From Phallus indusiatus (taxonomy: Eukaryota; Basidiomycota; Agaricomycetes; Phallales; Phallaceae): a DNA stretch of 64,000 nucleotides. The position numbers were made by a program, and so were the translations under genes. The stretch spans positions 62,001 through 126,000 of the forward strand of contig JAQFWX010000007.1 in assembly GCA_027605045.1 (NCBI GenBank), in the 5' to 3' direction. Shown here piece by piece: positions 34,920-47,933 of this stretch. The number at the start of each line of letters is the position of its first letter. Position 1 is the first letter of the stretch. A model generated the notes under the pieces. It did no database searches and had not been told where the DNA came from. It saw only the letters and a list, made by a program, of their open reading frames with translations.

Positions 34920-37593
34920 ATGCACTTTCTCGCTGAGGGTCGTAACGATAGGATCCAGCGCTGGATTGCTGAACAAACACAATCCCCAAATACTGGTGAA
35001 CCATCTGAAGTACTCGAGACTGCAGCACCAGAGGTTGCAGCGACTACAGAGCGAAGCTCTACCGAGGGAAAGGGGGAGGATGGTGTCTATTGGCAAATGG
35101 AGGAATTGGAGAGAGAGATGGCTCTTACGGCCTATGCTTTTGGACGAAAAAATTGGCCCGTCAGTACAGGTTCAATCGACACCAACATTCTCGATTTCGC
35201 AGATATCAAACGGCTATCTCAACTGGCTATTGAACAGGACGTGGTCGAAGACGATCATCAAAGTTCGGTTCCTCCACGCCAACACGATAAACGGAGGGAT
35301 GCTCGAATCGTATCGCAGGTGATTGATAAGATTTTTAATTCTTTTTTGAACACCTCTCACGACTTTTCTAGCCCCCAGAGCTCCCCCCCACCCCTCAAAG
35401 TTTTGATTTACCATCTCCCATTATTCATCGCGCTGTCCCCGCTCCAGCTCCTATCGAAACTACCTCGCGTATATCTGACATTCCTCCGATTGCATTCGTG
35501 TTGCAGGAGACAGCCTCACCAGGTTCAAACTCCATCCACTTCACTCCTATTGCCCCAGATAATCTCGACGCCTTCCCTTCAACGCCGCGATCCTTCACGT
35601 CTTTCCTCAAACATATGTCGGATAATAACGGTCAAAACCAAATAAAATTTCAAGAGCTGTTTCTTAGTCCCAGATTGATCACTCCCAAGGTTCCCATCAG
35701 CACTCAGAATACGCTTTTAAGCAGCGTAATTCATTCCCCAGCGACGCTTTATTCTTTGGAGTCTGATTCTTGTCAATCTACGCCGTCACTTAGCGCGTTT
35801 CCCCCAACCCCTGCTTCAAATTTCTCGCAGAATATTCACAGATTCGGCGTATCAAAACGCGAAACGGACATGATGCCCCCTGTTCCTGAAGTACCACCTG
35901 GTCCGCTGATCGTCGCTGACCAAATTGTCGAGTCGCCGACCGTGGATGAAAAAGTTCCTCCATCCGCACCATTACCAACGCCCGATTTCTCTGAATTTCC
36001 CATAAATAAGATCGAAATCGGTTCATCCATGAACGGTGAAAAGCCCGTCGCTCAGGTGGAACGGCGAGACACTGAGGCACTCTCGGACTCGGCCTCAATC
36101 ACAGCTTCAGATATATTCTCCGGCCAACTCTCCTCACGTTTTAGCGTGTTCTCATCCAAATTTTCTAACTCTTCTTTGGAAGATTTAGATAAGTCTGCGA
36201 ATGATTCCAAAGGCAGGTGGACTCCGATTAAGGCAAAAGGGTATGGCGGGCATTCACGTTCTCGTGCTACGTCCGTGTCGACTGGTCGTACGGGAGCAAG
36301 TAAAAAAAATGTTCACATCACTTCGCATTCCCGGGCTGGATCGCGCAACGAAATAGGTCAATCCGTTAATTCACGCGGTCATCATTCTAGAACTGCTTCC
36401 AAAGCGGGTTCACGCAGCGGATCGTCCAAGACAACAGCAGATTTATCTACCGGCCTCAGTTCTCTCGATACGTCGATTAGTGAAGAAATCTCGCTTGTCT
36501 CAGAGTCTCAGATGGATTTAAATTCCAGTCATCCTACCGCACTGCGAGGAAGTTCCGCGTCCCCCGGAGATAATAGCGGCGCCGTGGGCGAGTCACCAAC
36601 TCACAAAACGACGAATTTCAAGGGACGGACACTCATTTCTCGTATAAGTATGGGTTTAAGGCGTAGTCGGAGCTTTGGATCAAATAACTCGCGTCCCGTA
36701 GTGCAGCGGAGCAAAACGCACGCAGCCACGCTTTCGGGGTCAAATGTTTCGGAACACGTATATTTCAATACCAATACTAGTGCAGGCCCTACCACTACTA
36801 CTTCTACCACAACTGCGGTCCAGAAACCTAATGCGGCTTCCGATAGCATTTCTGTAGCGACTTCTCCTACACTTCAAGGCTCCGTCGCGACGTCGTTTTC
36901 AAACGTTTCCCCTTCTCCAAAACAGCCTCCCCGTCTTACATTGACCACACAGTTTGCCTCGATCACAAGTACCCCGGTCATGCGCAATACTCTAACACCT
37001 AAGACACCAGCTTCTTCGATGTCTACCTCCTTTTCGAAAATAGATTCGACACCTGCGGAGCCGCTTCCTACCATCAAATGGCTCGAGTGTCTTATTTTGC
37101 GTGGTGTCAATCGGGACAACAGATATGATGAACCAGTGATCAAATGGTGTCAAGTAAGAATCTGTCTAACTTCAATTGATTCGAGAATATTTTTGATGAA
37201 TTTTACTAATATTATTTTTAGCAACTTGGTGAAGTCGACGATATCCTTCGTGTGCGAGGGTCGGGAACTATCGTTGTATATTTCAAAGAAGAAGAAGTGA
37301 TGAAAAGAGTAAGTTTCTTTCTCCCTTTCCTCCATCGTTTCACTTCCATACCGAATACCCATGAAAAAATCACATGGTTCCCAACAAACCTATTTATGAA
37401 TCCTTATTTCCCTGGGACCACACAATCCATTCTTCTATGATATGTGATTTTTGTTCTGATCACCGTTTTATTGCTTTTTTAGAATCGCGGCGTATTCGAG
37501 CCGCGGGAGGTAAATATTGCTGGGGTCGGCATAGTGACCATCAATTGGAGTCGCACTATGTTGCCCCCCGAAAGGAAGCTGTCCTCGTCATAG
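34920..37593 (+). CDS. Large Ser/Thr-rich protein of unknown function
   Basis: Four exons give about 800 residues. The start at 34920 (MHFLAEGRNDRIQRWI) is chosen over the in-frame ATG at 34,845, whose extra residues are an unlikely Phe/Ser-rich run over a C/T-rich promoter-like stretch. Exon 1 ends DARIVSQ; after an intron (35,319-35,371) the chain continues PPELPPTPQSFDLPSP. The middle is Ser/Thr/Pro-rich with an Arg/Ser/His-rich basic patch (GYGGHSRSRATS; SRAGSRNE) at about 36.24-36.43 kb and a second at 36.64 kb (MGLRRSRSFG). The C-terminus looks folded: TIKWLECLILRGVNRD, QLGEVDDILRVRGSGTIVVYF and a final exon with NIAGVGIVTINWSR. The strand pattern of that end recalls an RRM-like fold, but this is a guess. 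The stop is at 37591-37593. Not recognised. Confidence 0.72.
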
Positions 37594-38709
37594 GTTTGAG
37601 GCTGCCGATTTATGACTTCAAGACCGGTATCTTGATGATATAACGTCGAACGTTTACACGGATAAACTCTCCTTTTCGCTCATTCACGCCTGCCCATGTA
37701 AATATTTTATGGACATTGCGTCTTTCCGTTTTCTTCGTATTATTGGTGCACAATAGAGGGTAACCTATACGTGCTTAGCGCTTTTTTTTATTTTTCAAGA
37801 TTTGTCCATTTTTTTACACTTACTTGTATCATTATTACAATTCTACCATTTAACTATAAAGCTCCACCGGATTCGGGCCAGTTTGCCTCTCTTTGATTGT
37901 TCCAATCATCCTGACGCTACGTCTCATCTGCGTTGTAGTGATGAATAACTAAATCAATAGCAGACATTCGGCTAAATTCTTTGCGAATGTTCGTAGCCTC
38001 GTTTCAACATTCACAAAGATTTTTCACATGTTTGCAACATCTGATTCCTGTTACGATAATGTTGCGACAAACTCTATGTAGTATGATGAGCATGTGTATT
38101 CTCCGAGCGGCAAAGGAGTCGCGAAATCCTTGATGTGATGCACCAGAACAGTGTTTTCCGAGAAGCCGTCTCATCGCGACACTCATAATGTACATCATAG
38201 TGGCCAATGGATATAAGGGTAATTCATTATCTAGCCGAAAAACCCGATAAACGCTTAGATCGTAGTTAGGTATATGATTTCCTGGGAATTTAGCACCGGA
38301 CAGTTCAGGCTTTTCATGCTGCAAAACATAAGTCCTCAATTACATTTCATCATCATCAATTACGTTTATGTGAAATTGTATCGTGTCTGAATTATCACAA
38401 TATTGATATTTGTATACAAAGAAGTAATGTCCGGCAAAGTGTTCACGTACAACTTGTTAGTGCCAAAGAAGACTACTGGCAGCTGAAGTTGATCGAGACC
38501 AGCTTGGAGTTTATATTAATTATATTAATATTGATGACAGATCTTTGATCGCACATTCATCTGAATCATTATCACTCTTCTATCTCGTCAAAGAATACTA
38601 TGACTGTACAATTGCTGGAGGTAGTGGTCGTACTTGAGTTCGCGTCAGGGTAGATCGCAGCAGCTTGTAAGCTGTGCTTATGAGATCGCGCCGCAAATTT
38701 TAAGAGCTG
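37594..38709. other. Intergenic, no supported gene
   Basis: A minus-strand frame at 38,004-38,339 is the only long one; it has no recognisable motif and no partner exons. The block ends where similarity to the second duplication unit begins. Confidence 0.4.
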
Positions 38710-39688
38710 AGAAGAAACAAATGGTTGGTAATTTGAAATGATAGATACCCTAAAGTGGGGGTGTGTGCCATCTCGAAGTTCATTGCCAAAGTGCCTCCCT
38801 TGGTGCACACGTCACAGTTATCTTGTGCTTCGAATTCTGCGGCGAGCCGGAAGAATGAACGACGCTTTCAGTGATGCTCCTAAAATGGGATATCATTGGT
38901 ATCAATGTCAGGTCACAACCAAGGTTTGCTGAACCCGTGATCACGTACCAATATGTGGATCATTAAACGTTCAAGGATCAACATTCAACGACCCAAACTC
39001 GCTAAATAGATACTATCAACCTTGTTACTCCGGGTATGTTCCAGGTGTTCAATGGCAGAAAAGGGTCAGGGGTCGGACAACGGCATCTATCAAATGTTCA
39101 TTAGTGTTCGAAGAGGGAAAAGAATCCTAAAGGCTACTTTTCTCACCTGGCTTGCTAAGTTTGCGGTCCGTACACATCCGCAGACGAGCGCGTTGCAAAC
39201 GCTGGGCTCATTAAGGCTTCGGTGATTAACTATTGATGCATCCAAATCAAACTTTGAAATGGATTCTGGTGTAAAACTGTATTTCATCCAAATTGATAAC
39301 GGTAGATATGTGGAGGAAGGGCCTAAGAGGAAGTAACTCTACCGAACTAGTTGTTCAAGTCAACTGAGTAGATGCGCTGCCTGTTGATGAAACATTTACC
39401 AAAAAGATGACTGGACAACGCAAGTGAATTAGTGGTATTAATGGAACTATAGATCGAGGCTAGCTTTGGACGTCGACTACTTTAGCACCATGTCAGTACT
39501 AGTCTCATCTAATAACATAAGGAATAGTGCTAAACTGCTGGTAATTCGTAAGAAGGCCATTAGTCCCATTAACGCTATTTCTCGCTTAGTGTGACGCACT
39601 AGATAGTGTAGGTGGAAGCGGAGATTAGGTCTGGGTTGGTGATGGAATCTGGTATCTGAGTTTCAAAGGTCGCCAATACCCGCCCAAC

Positions 39689-41760
39689 CTAAAAAGATCC
39701 CACTTCCGCGAACATGCACACCACTGCGGTGCAGAGTCCGGATCGAGTTACACAAATAAAAAGAGGCCGGTCGACAATACCAGGACCTATTGCACCCGGA
39801 GACTGAACGAGAGACAGAAAAAGGTCTTTAAGCTTCAGAACATTAAGCAAATCAACACAACGCCTCGACTCACGAAGGATAAGCCGTATCCATTCTTGAT
39901 ACTTCGTGACCCTCCCATCATCCACCAATTAAACTCAGGGCGACAAGAACCTATGCACAATATCCATCTTAGCCATCCAGTGCAAAGGTAGGTTGAAGAT
40001 TTCGTCAAGGTTAGGCGATTTGACAGATGGATCCAACGTGAAGAGGGGATAAACCCAATGCCGTAGTCGGAAAGAAACATGTACCACCAAACGTTTCAGT
40101 CATAACGTCGTCTTGTTTACATTAGAGCATGATATGTAGTGGTCTTGACACCTTCAGTAACTGAGCGAAGGACGCGCCTGCAGATAGTGTAGTGTGCTGG
40201 GTCAACAAAGGTTGTTTGAGTATTCCACTATTATGGAGCCCCTGAAGGCAGGAATGTGGGTTTCAAGGTGTATAAAACAGCTCAGCGAACCATACCACCT
40301 AACTAGCATTTAGCGCAACCCTTTTATGTACATCCATTATAGCCAGGGCTACTCGCCTCTTCCTTTTTAACAGCTTCCACGCGATGCGCCTTGTTTGTTT
40401 AGCACGTCAGGTGTTGTAAGGGATAATTGGCGGCCTTGTCTGACGACGGATGGCATCATCGCGTATCGTTGCACTGGCTTATTGCTCGGTGTCATTGCGC
40501 TTTGATAAAGATAGTTTAATACGACTTGGATGTTCGGAGTAGATGGGCTTGAAATGACCATGCCAGGTGCAAAGGCATTCAGCATTCTCGATGGCAGCTG
40601 TCGGTCTGGAAACGACCGTAAAGGAAGGAGGAATGTAGGCAAAGAAAGTAGGGGTCATGGAAGCCGGTCGAGAATGTGCCTTAGACCTTTCGCTACTCGT
40701 CTTGTACTACGTTTGTTGGCTTGGTATAACGGATCATAAAGGCGATGACACAAAGACTTGTGTACCTTCTCTTACGTTGTCAGGCTATAGTTGATAGTAA
40801 AGTATCCTTTCACATACCCGGCTACAAACAAGCGCAATACCATCTAGCTATTCCTCCCCCATCTCTCCTATCTTCTGGACTTCGGGACTCTACCGTTCCA
40901 CTTGATCTCAGCGCTAACCCTCTGGATGTCGTATTGGCGAAACGACTTGCGCCAGACTAACAAGCCGTGTATACCATTCTCTTCTGTCTCGTTGCATTGC
41001 CCAGTCTTCCGCTGTTTGCCCCTCTTAACCCGAATGAGGACTTTGCATTGCTTGTGCATAGTCGAAAAGGTGTTTGAGGGACCAGGAGAAACCCGAAAGA
41101 GACTGAGCGGGTGACTGTAAAGGAGCTAAAACGCTAACATCTAAGAAAAGGAAACATTGGCGTTTGTATCGGGTTGGTATGCCTGGGCTGATGCTACATG
41201 ACTGGGTTTGGTACTGGAGAAAGGAAGCTCGGAGGCAGGTTGCTTTGACTGACCATTGAAGTTGCTGCAACTCCTGAACGGTGCTAAGCTAAGAATGTGG
41301 ATAAGACCAGGCATGGATAACAGTGAAAACACTACTCCAGCTCACCCTTATGCTTAGAGATCATGACTACGCCAAATAGATAACGACATCCTCGAAAGGC
41401 TGTGCTGTGGAAATAAAGGCTGTAGAAATACAAGAATACTCAACTTGAATAACGAAGAGAAGACATGACAAAGAATTACCGAGACGCCGTGAGGGTCTTT
41501 CGGGTTGTTATCCTCTCAACATCCAATGTAAACGAACAGCCTTCAGAAATGATAAATCAAGTGGATTGCAATCAGCCCATGATATTGAGCTAAATAAAGC
41601 GTCAAACATTGAGAGGATTAAATAATATATTAACATACTGTGATCCAGCCAGCCAGCTTTCTTCTTTCGAAGTTCCGTCTGCACTTTATCACGTCGACCA
41701 AACGACGCCACAAGAGATTCGTCGATACGATCGCTATAACCTGAAATGTTACATGATTTG
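39689..41760 (-). pseudogene. Decayed, unrecognised gene in duplication unit 1
   Basis: On the minus strand several segments look once-coding: SDRIDESLVASFGRRDKVQTELRKKK cut to its core FGRRDKVQTELRKKKAGW (about 41.7 kb), AEDWAMQRDRREWYTRLVSL (about 40.99 kb, after an in-frame stop) and KYQEWIRLILRESRRCVDLL (about 39.88 kb). The same places in unit 2 show partly matching but differently broken translations (for example RGSFVSLVQVFLPIRCVEG against TRLVSLAQVVSPIRHPEG). No domain is recognised. It is most likely a gene that was already decaying when the block duplicated. Confidence 0.3.
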
Positions 41761-42938
41761 AGTCCTGAAAGCAGTCATTTTGATACAGATGCTGAGGTTG
41801 TACTGACCTATATTAATAATGATGACATGTCCCTAGGTGACCTTTGCGTTATTAACCTCAAAAGCGTCGTAACTTGTCGTAATAGTATTTATATATTGAA
41901 TTTCTGGAAGCCCACAATGCCGACCTATTTGTTTGTTGGTCTTTTGATTGATATAGCCTGACTGCGAGTTGACATGGAGAACGCTATCGTTTTTGCATCG
42001 GTCCAGAGTTCCAGGATGACTAAGCTGCAGTATTTATACAGGCAATCGTTGATTCAGGAAAAGAGAAGCAAATAGCGAAGAAATAGGTCAGAGACTTTAG
42101 TGAGAGTTTGGGGTTGACTTGAAGATTGCTTGATCATGAAGAGGTAGCTGTTGGCGTTATGTAATCAGGAGACCGACGAACGGGTAAATCCGACGCACGC
42201 ACTAACAGTTCCCAATCCGTGATTGTTGCCAAATTGACCGAGCGCGATAAGGCGGTGTGAGGTGGGTGCCGTTTTATCGATGTAAGTTCTTCAACATTTC
42301 TTCACTATCTTCTTCGTGAACACTTCCACCCTATCCCTAAATACGGACAGTGTTGAAAAAAAGGATAAGATAGTGATGTCACTTTTCTGTTTTATACATG
42401 TTGGAGCTAATACTGAACGCTCCTTATCACTGAAAACCCTTGACTCAAAGCTACTTTTCACCACCAAAATATCGGGAAAGGAGGGCTTGCGCATCAAAAA
42501 CTTCGCATCATGGAATAGGAACCAAGGAACCACTTCCATGTTCCGTGAGTAGTTTAATGATTTTATTAGCAGTTTACATATCTAATCAATGCACTAGTCC
42601 GGAATCCATATAGTGCGCGCCGTCTCGAATTCAAGAATCAAGATATTCAATAGTACTTCATGCCGACTGGTGGATTTTGTGCGTCAGCACGAAAAACGTG
42701 GGAGTGGCACCCACCTAAAAAATTGGACACTTACCCGTAGAGCGAAGTCGTCTTAGGTGTACATACTTATTCAAACCTTAAACCATTATTAATATCACAG
42801 CCAATAGTTACGGAGATTAAGCTATGCTAATTCCCGGTTTAAATGGACATACATTCCGCATTCTACGGTCTACCTTAAGGCGTTTAATTATGGGCTTAAA
42901 TTGCGCAATTTCATCTCACAAGTTGCTTAACAGTTGAC
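41761..42938. other. Upstream region of the second P450
   Basis: About 1.2 kb, shared with unit 2 (about 55.05-56.05 kb). Short frames only. It should contain the P450 promoter; no clear TATA box was found close to the start. Confidence 0.4.
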
Positions 42939-45252
42939 ATGCCAGTGATCAATACGTTTTCGACCTGGAGCACTACAACTTACACGGTTTTGACGGCATT
43001 AATAATCTATGCGCTCTTCAGCTGGTTCAGAAGACGGTAGGTATAACTTGTCAAATTTCTTTGAATTATTATAGCAGCTAATTTCTTTTGCTTTTTCCCC
43101 AGTTCGGCTATGTTTGGTCTCAAGCTCCCGCCAGGTCCTCCGCGACGGTTTCTCATTGGCAATCTTTTAGACATGCCGCGACAGGAAGAATGGTTGACTT
43201 ATCATCGTTGGGCAAAAGAATATGGTATTCATTTTATTCACTATTTAAGATGACTGAGGCTCCTTACGGAGATTTCCGCAGGAGATCTAGTATACGTGTC
43301 CACACTAGGTACATCAATCCTCTATGTGAACTCGCGCGAAATGGCGCAGGAAATCTTTGAAAAAAGGGGGAATATACATTCGAAAAGATATAGGTCTACT
43401 GTGCTTCACGACTTGTAAGCCTTCCTATATTCCATCTCTCTTTCCTTTCGTCAAACGCAAAATTCTGATTGGATATGATCAGACTCAAGCTAGATTGGAT
43501 TTTTACTCTTCAATCGCCGGACGAAAAATGGCGTCGTTACAAAACCTGCTTCACGCGGTTTTTCAATCAGAACGTTGTACACAACTATCAGGACGTTCAG
43601 AAAAAATATGTCAGGTACAAAACCATTTTACAAAGGTTCTATACATGAATTGAACACAGATTTCAATTACATTGTGCTAGGATTTTATTGCATAGGCTAC
43701 ACCAATCTCCGAACGACTTCAGGACACACATACGTTTTGTGATAGGCTCGCTTATTCTAGAAGTATGTACCAGCTAGCCAAAGAGGCCTACACTCAAGAC
43801 CAGAACAGATAGCATACGGAGTCCAGCCACGATCCGAAAACGAACCACTATTGGTTCTAGCTGAAAAGACAATGCGTGGATTGGAAGAAGCATGCATACC
43901 TGGGACATATCTGGTGGATTTTCTTCCAATCTGTATGCTTAATCCAAGTTGCTGCTTTTACCATTTAGACATCTTACCCTCTTATACCTTCTTAGTGAGG
44001 CACGTTCCCAGCTGGTTCCCGGGTGCTAAATTCAAAGTTGTACTTGAACGATTGAGAAAACAGGCTTATGAGATGGCCAACTCCCCTATCAACGCGATTA
44101 AGGAAGCAATGGTGCGGTACATCTCACTTTGCCCTTTGTTCCCTTGATTATATATTGACCGAGGCTGACTCACTAATAAATAACTCAGAAAACTGGGAAC
44201 GCTCCTCCTTCAATTGCAACCTCGTTGATTGAACAGTTTGCAGCTGATGATGCAACTCGTCCATCCGATTATGAAGACATGATAAAACACGTCACCGGAG
44301 CTGCATATTTCGCAGGTATAGACACGGTAGAAACGTTAACAATGAATTTTGTGTCAATCTACTAACAGTACTTCCTTTTCACCTGGCGTGTCGACTACTA
44401 ACTACAGACGGATTGCGCAGGTATCGACTTCTTCCTTGCGATGGTTCTGAACCCACAAGTCCAGAAAAAAGCCCAAGCCGAGTTGGACAAGGTTATAGAT
44501 ACTGACGGATTACCTTCCTTTCAGGATCGACAAAATCTTCCGTACATAGAAGCAGTCGTCAAAGAAGTGTTACGCTGGAATACGATTATCAGTATTGGGT
44601 TTCCTCTCGTGTTCTCCGTGGATGATGTCGTCGGAGGATATTTCATTCCGAGGGGTACACTTGTTAGTCCGAATTCTTGGTATGTAACATCTTTCAACTT
44701 TCTCCATAAAGCATATTTTAAACTAGCCAATTGGTACCATTGCGTTCATTATCTTTGGGATTGTATATATAGGACAATACTCCGAAGTACGTCGGTGTAC
44801 GGTGAAGACGCTGATAAATTTAGGCCAGAAAGATTTCTCCAAGAGGGTGGTGAGAACGTCGCAATCCCTACACATGATCAGGCTTTTGGATATGGGCGGA
44901 GGTTCGCTATTTCTCAGTCCAACACATGAAAACTGACCGAATGCATACGTTGACAGGGCTTGCCCCGGAAGACAACTCGCCGAAAGCACATTGTTTCTCT
45001 TAGTCGCGTCTGTACTACAAGTATATGACATACTACCGGTTGAGGCAGACCTTCCGAAAGAAGTCTTTGATTCAGGACTAGTATTGTACGTGGACAAATT
45101 TCCAGGCACAGCTTGAATTGACAATGCTCATTGTTTCAACCTTCTTCCCCAGACGACCGAAGCCTTTCAAGTGCCAGATTGTCCCAAGGTCTAAGAAAGC
45201 CGCAAAAGCTTTGGAGGATCTGAGTCATGAGATTGACTTTTCACCGAAGTAA
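42939..45252 (+). CDS. Cytochrome P450 (second, intact copy of the duplicated pair)
   Basis: About ten exons, about 510 residues. The start at 42939 gives MPVINTFSTW and an anchor helix ending SWFRRR; exon 2 gives KLPPGPPRRFLIGNLLDMP, the Pro-rich hinge. Later pieces: DEKWRRYKTCF (helix C, with Lys where Arg is usual in WxxxR), GAAYFAGIDT joined across an intron (about 44,323-44,406) to TDCAGIDFFLAMV, which restores AGxDTT, then VVKEVLRWN (ExxR), FRPERF, and FGYGRR spliced to ACPGRQLAE, the haem Cys loop. The C-terminus is KAAKALEDLSHEIDFSPK with TAA at 45250-45252. It resembles basidiomycete CYP families with the PPGPPR hinge (CYP5144/CYP620-like; family not assignable by eye). A truncated sister copy is at 56,049. 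Confidence 0.87.
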
Positions 45253-45643
45253 TACGGATGTTAATGATTCGAACGCACATGGGGGTTTGTTGATAACCAT
45301 ATGATAGTCTTGCCATTTTAAGTAATCTCATATACTTCTGAGTTGCCGTAATATTGTTTTTTCCAAGGAGGTAACTTCAGGGTTTTAGCACACGTCACTG
45401 CACGGACCACCAGATGATCTTACCTCAAAGGATCAAATGCCAATGAACTGGTCGAAATATTTCTTGTTAGCTAATACTATGTTGTTTTGATGATGATAAT
45501 CAATAAGTTTCATTATATGCAGACGCGATGACGAATGACCGGGACTAATAGTGACTAATGACAAAATGACAAATGAACAGTAGGAACCAGAGAAGAAAAA
45601 TGTTATCAATAACACATTTTGGAAATCATCTTGAGCCTGAGCT

Positions 45644-47933
45644 CTATGAGTTACGATGATGATGATGATGTCTCTTAGTTGTAACCTCATGCACGAATTT
45701 CCAGTTTTTGACAAGTGTCCTTCGGATTGGATCAATACCATTAGTGCTTCTATCACTGCCGTCGTTTAAATCCCATGTATGATACTCGTGTGTTACATCC
45801 TCTAAGATTTCGCGCGCAGTTCGTTCATCGCTTGGTGCAAAAGGTTTGTTAAAGTCCGTGAAGATGTAGGAGTGGGTGCCTGGCGTTGGGTGCTGAAGAG
45901 AAAATCATAGTTTTTAGTTTGATACTTGGAGATGAAAGTGGGACTTACGGCTGTAACTTCGTGTAGTTCGCGTTGGATTGCGAGGCAGAATTTGTCTAGG
46001 TCTGAAGAAGGGACGGCAATAAGTATATCGTGTGATTTGAAAGGATGAATGTGTTGTTAGTACGTACCCAAATCGTTTTCATCGTAGTTGAAGGGATTTT
46101 CGCTGTGAAGAAAGATAAGTGGGAGAATCGGACATTACCAATAGGGACATACATCTCTTGACCTATTTCAAGGAATCCAAGGAGAAGGAACGATGCGAAG
46201 CATGTTCCACTATAGAAAGATACGTTAGGAAGAGTAAGAAAGGGTGATGTAACTGGATTTACGGTATTGTCCACCAATTCAATGTTGATACAATTTGGAA
46301 CTACCATATGTACTGATAAGCGCCAGTTAAGATCATACGCAACTGCAGACGTACTGGTAGAAAAGCGAGATAAAGCCATAGCGACATTCTCAGATGTGCC
46401 TAGACACATTATCAGTTCCATGCCGTGATTCGCAAAATGCGACTGCATCCCCCTCCACGCACCTGATAAGCGAACGGAATAGGTGTGTTCTGGACTCGCT
46501 CCAAGTTATTCACCGTATCTTGCAACGTTCCCAAATTATTAATAAAACCCGTGGCAATCGCAGGGGCAAGAGGAACAGGCAGAGTAAGCAAGAACTGGAA
46601 GTAGGTATGCAGATAGAGCGTGATTTGGAGTGGAATATTGGACGTGACGGGAGGAGGAGTCTTTTTCCGACCTGTCATAGTACGGGCACCCAGTTCCGCG
46701 TCAATTTCGGAATCAGCCGTGGCGTTAGTGACTTGATTCGGAGAAAGGTACCGCTTGTAGATCCATTTTGGAACAAGAACGAAGGGTTTGAATATCAAGA
46801 GTATAGGAAGGTGATCGTATATTGTCTGTTTGGGTGGGTTTCGTGCCGGTTTCAGGGGTACATCGCATACAACACGTGGAAGGGCCTTTTCGGGGTCGAA
46901 TTCGTGGTGGTGGTGGTGGTGGTGTTTGTTGTGCGAATGGCGTTTTTGGTGGTTGAGGGTTAAAGTGGATGTTGGAGTAGACCGTGCGGACTCTGCTAGT
47001 TTTTCATGGTCCGTCCACATTGGGAGAATGTCATGATCAGTGAGCGATTGTGAGAGATCGCTGGACCTGGAAGACTCGGAGATGCTATGGTGTCGTGGAA
47101 GGAAAGCGATCAGAGGGTAGAGATCTTGATAATATATTCCGGCTTCACCGCGGAGGGCGTGCTACATATAATACGTGAGATTAGACTCAAATGTGTACTG
47201 TGAACTTACTTTGACTGAGACGGCGAAGGCTTGAATCTAAAAAAATGGTGAATACATATGGATTGACTGAACATGTGTCTACATACCAAATTGATCATAC
47301 TGCGCTTCTCGATAATAGCCTTCAGACGATCCAATCTGGCCTTATCAATGTCTGCATCGTTGGTCTTTTTTATTCTTTCGACTGGGACATGGATCCAGAT
47401 CTAAGCCGAGGATGAATTGAATACAAAGGAGAATACGAGCTAGCCCCAAAAGAACATACTAATTGTGCCAAATTCCTAGACGCAATGGCGATGCTTGTCC
47501 ACAACCTGCGCCCTTCCTGATACCGTTCGTACGCTGATGAAGTCCGAAAGCTGATCTGAGAATGCAGGCATGTGAATGGATAATGAGATCGCTTATGGGA
47601 TCGACTTACCACCAGACCCAAGACGGTACCCAACACTGTAATGAGTGAGTTGGATATGCCCAGCTTATGTCGTGTGAGTTGGGTTATACTCGCAACCACT
47701 AAATGATGATATCAATTAACTTCTTTTCCGGGAGTTATATCAATGAAACACATACTGGTCGCTAGTAGTGTGAAGAACAACGTCTCTGGCCATATGTCTG
47801 AGCACGCAAAATGGTTGTCATCAAACCAGCTCGTGAATTAAAACGAGGATCAGACACTCATACCATTGATAACAGTAGCATTGAACTTCTTCAACGACCA
47901 TCTTCCCTGTACGAAAGGACTAGCGACAACCAT
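45644..47933 (-). CDS. Bestrophin-family anion channel protein, copy 1
   Basis: About ten exons on the minus strand. The start at 47933 gives MVVASPFVQG then RWSLKKFNATVIN, spliced to DIWPETLFFTLLAT. Next come HKLGISNSLITVLGTVLGLVV, FRTSSAYERYQEGRRLW (the strongest bestrophin/UPF0187 signature) and SRNLAQL. A long cytosolic part includes EIDAELGARTM and KALPRVVCDVPL. The C-terminal membrane part is LRMSLWLYLAFLP joined to FQIVSTLNWWTIP and FASFLLLGFLEIGQE, then NPFNYDENDL and LDKFCLAIQREL. The acidic NPFxxDENDL loop matches the family's regulatory Asp cluster. The stop is at 45644. These proteins form pentameric chloride or anion channels. Odd point: a run of eight or more His in the cytosolic loop (about 46.89-46.93 kb) and five His near the end, both shorter in copy 2. 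Confidence 0.88.

Noticed and set aside
38004..38339. Minus-strand frame of 111 codons with a hydrophobic middle
   Set aside because: No family recognised, no continuing exons; left as intergenic.
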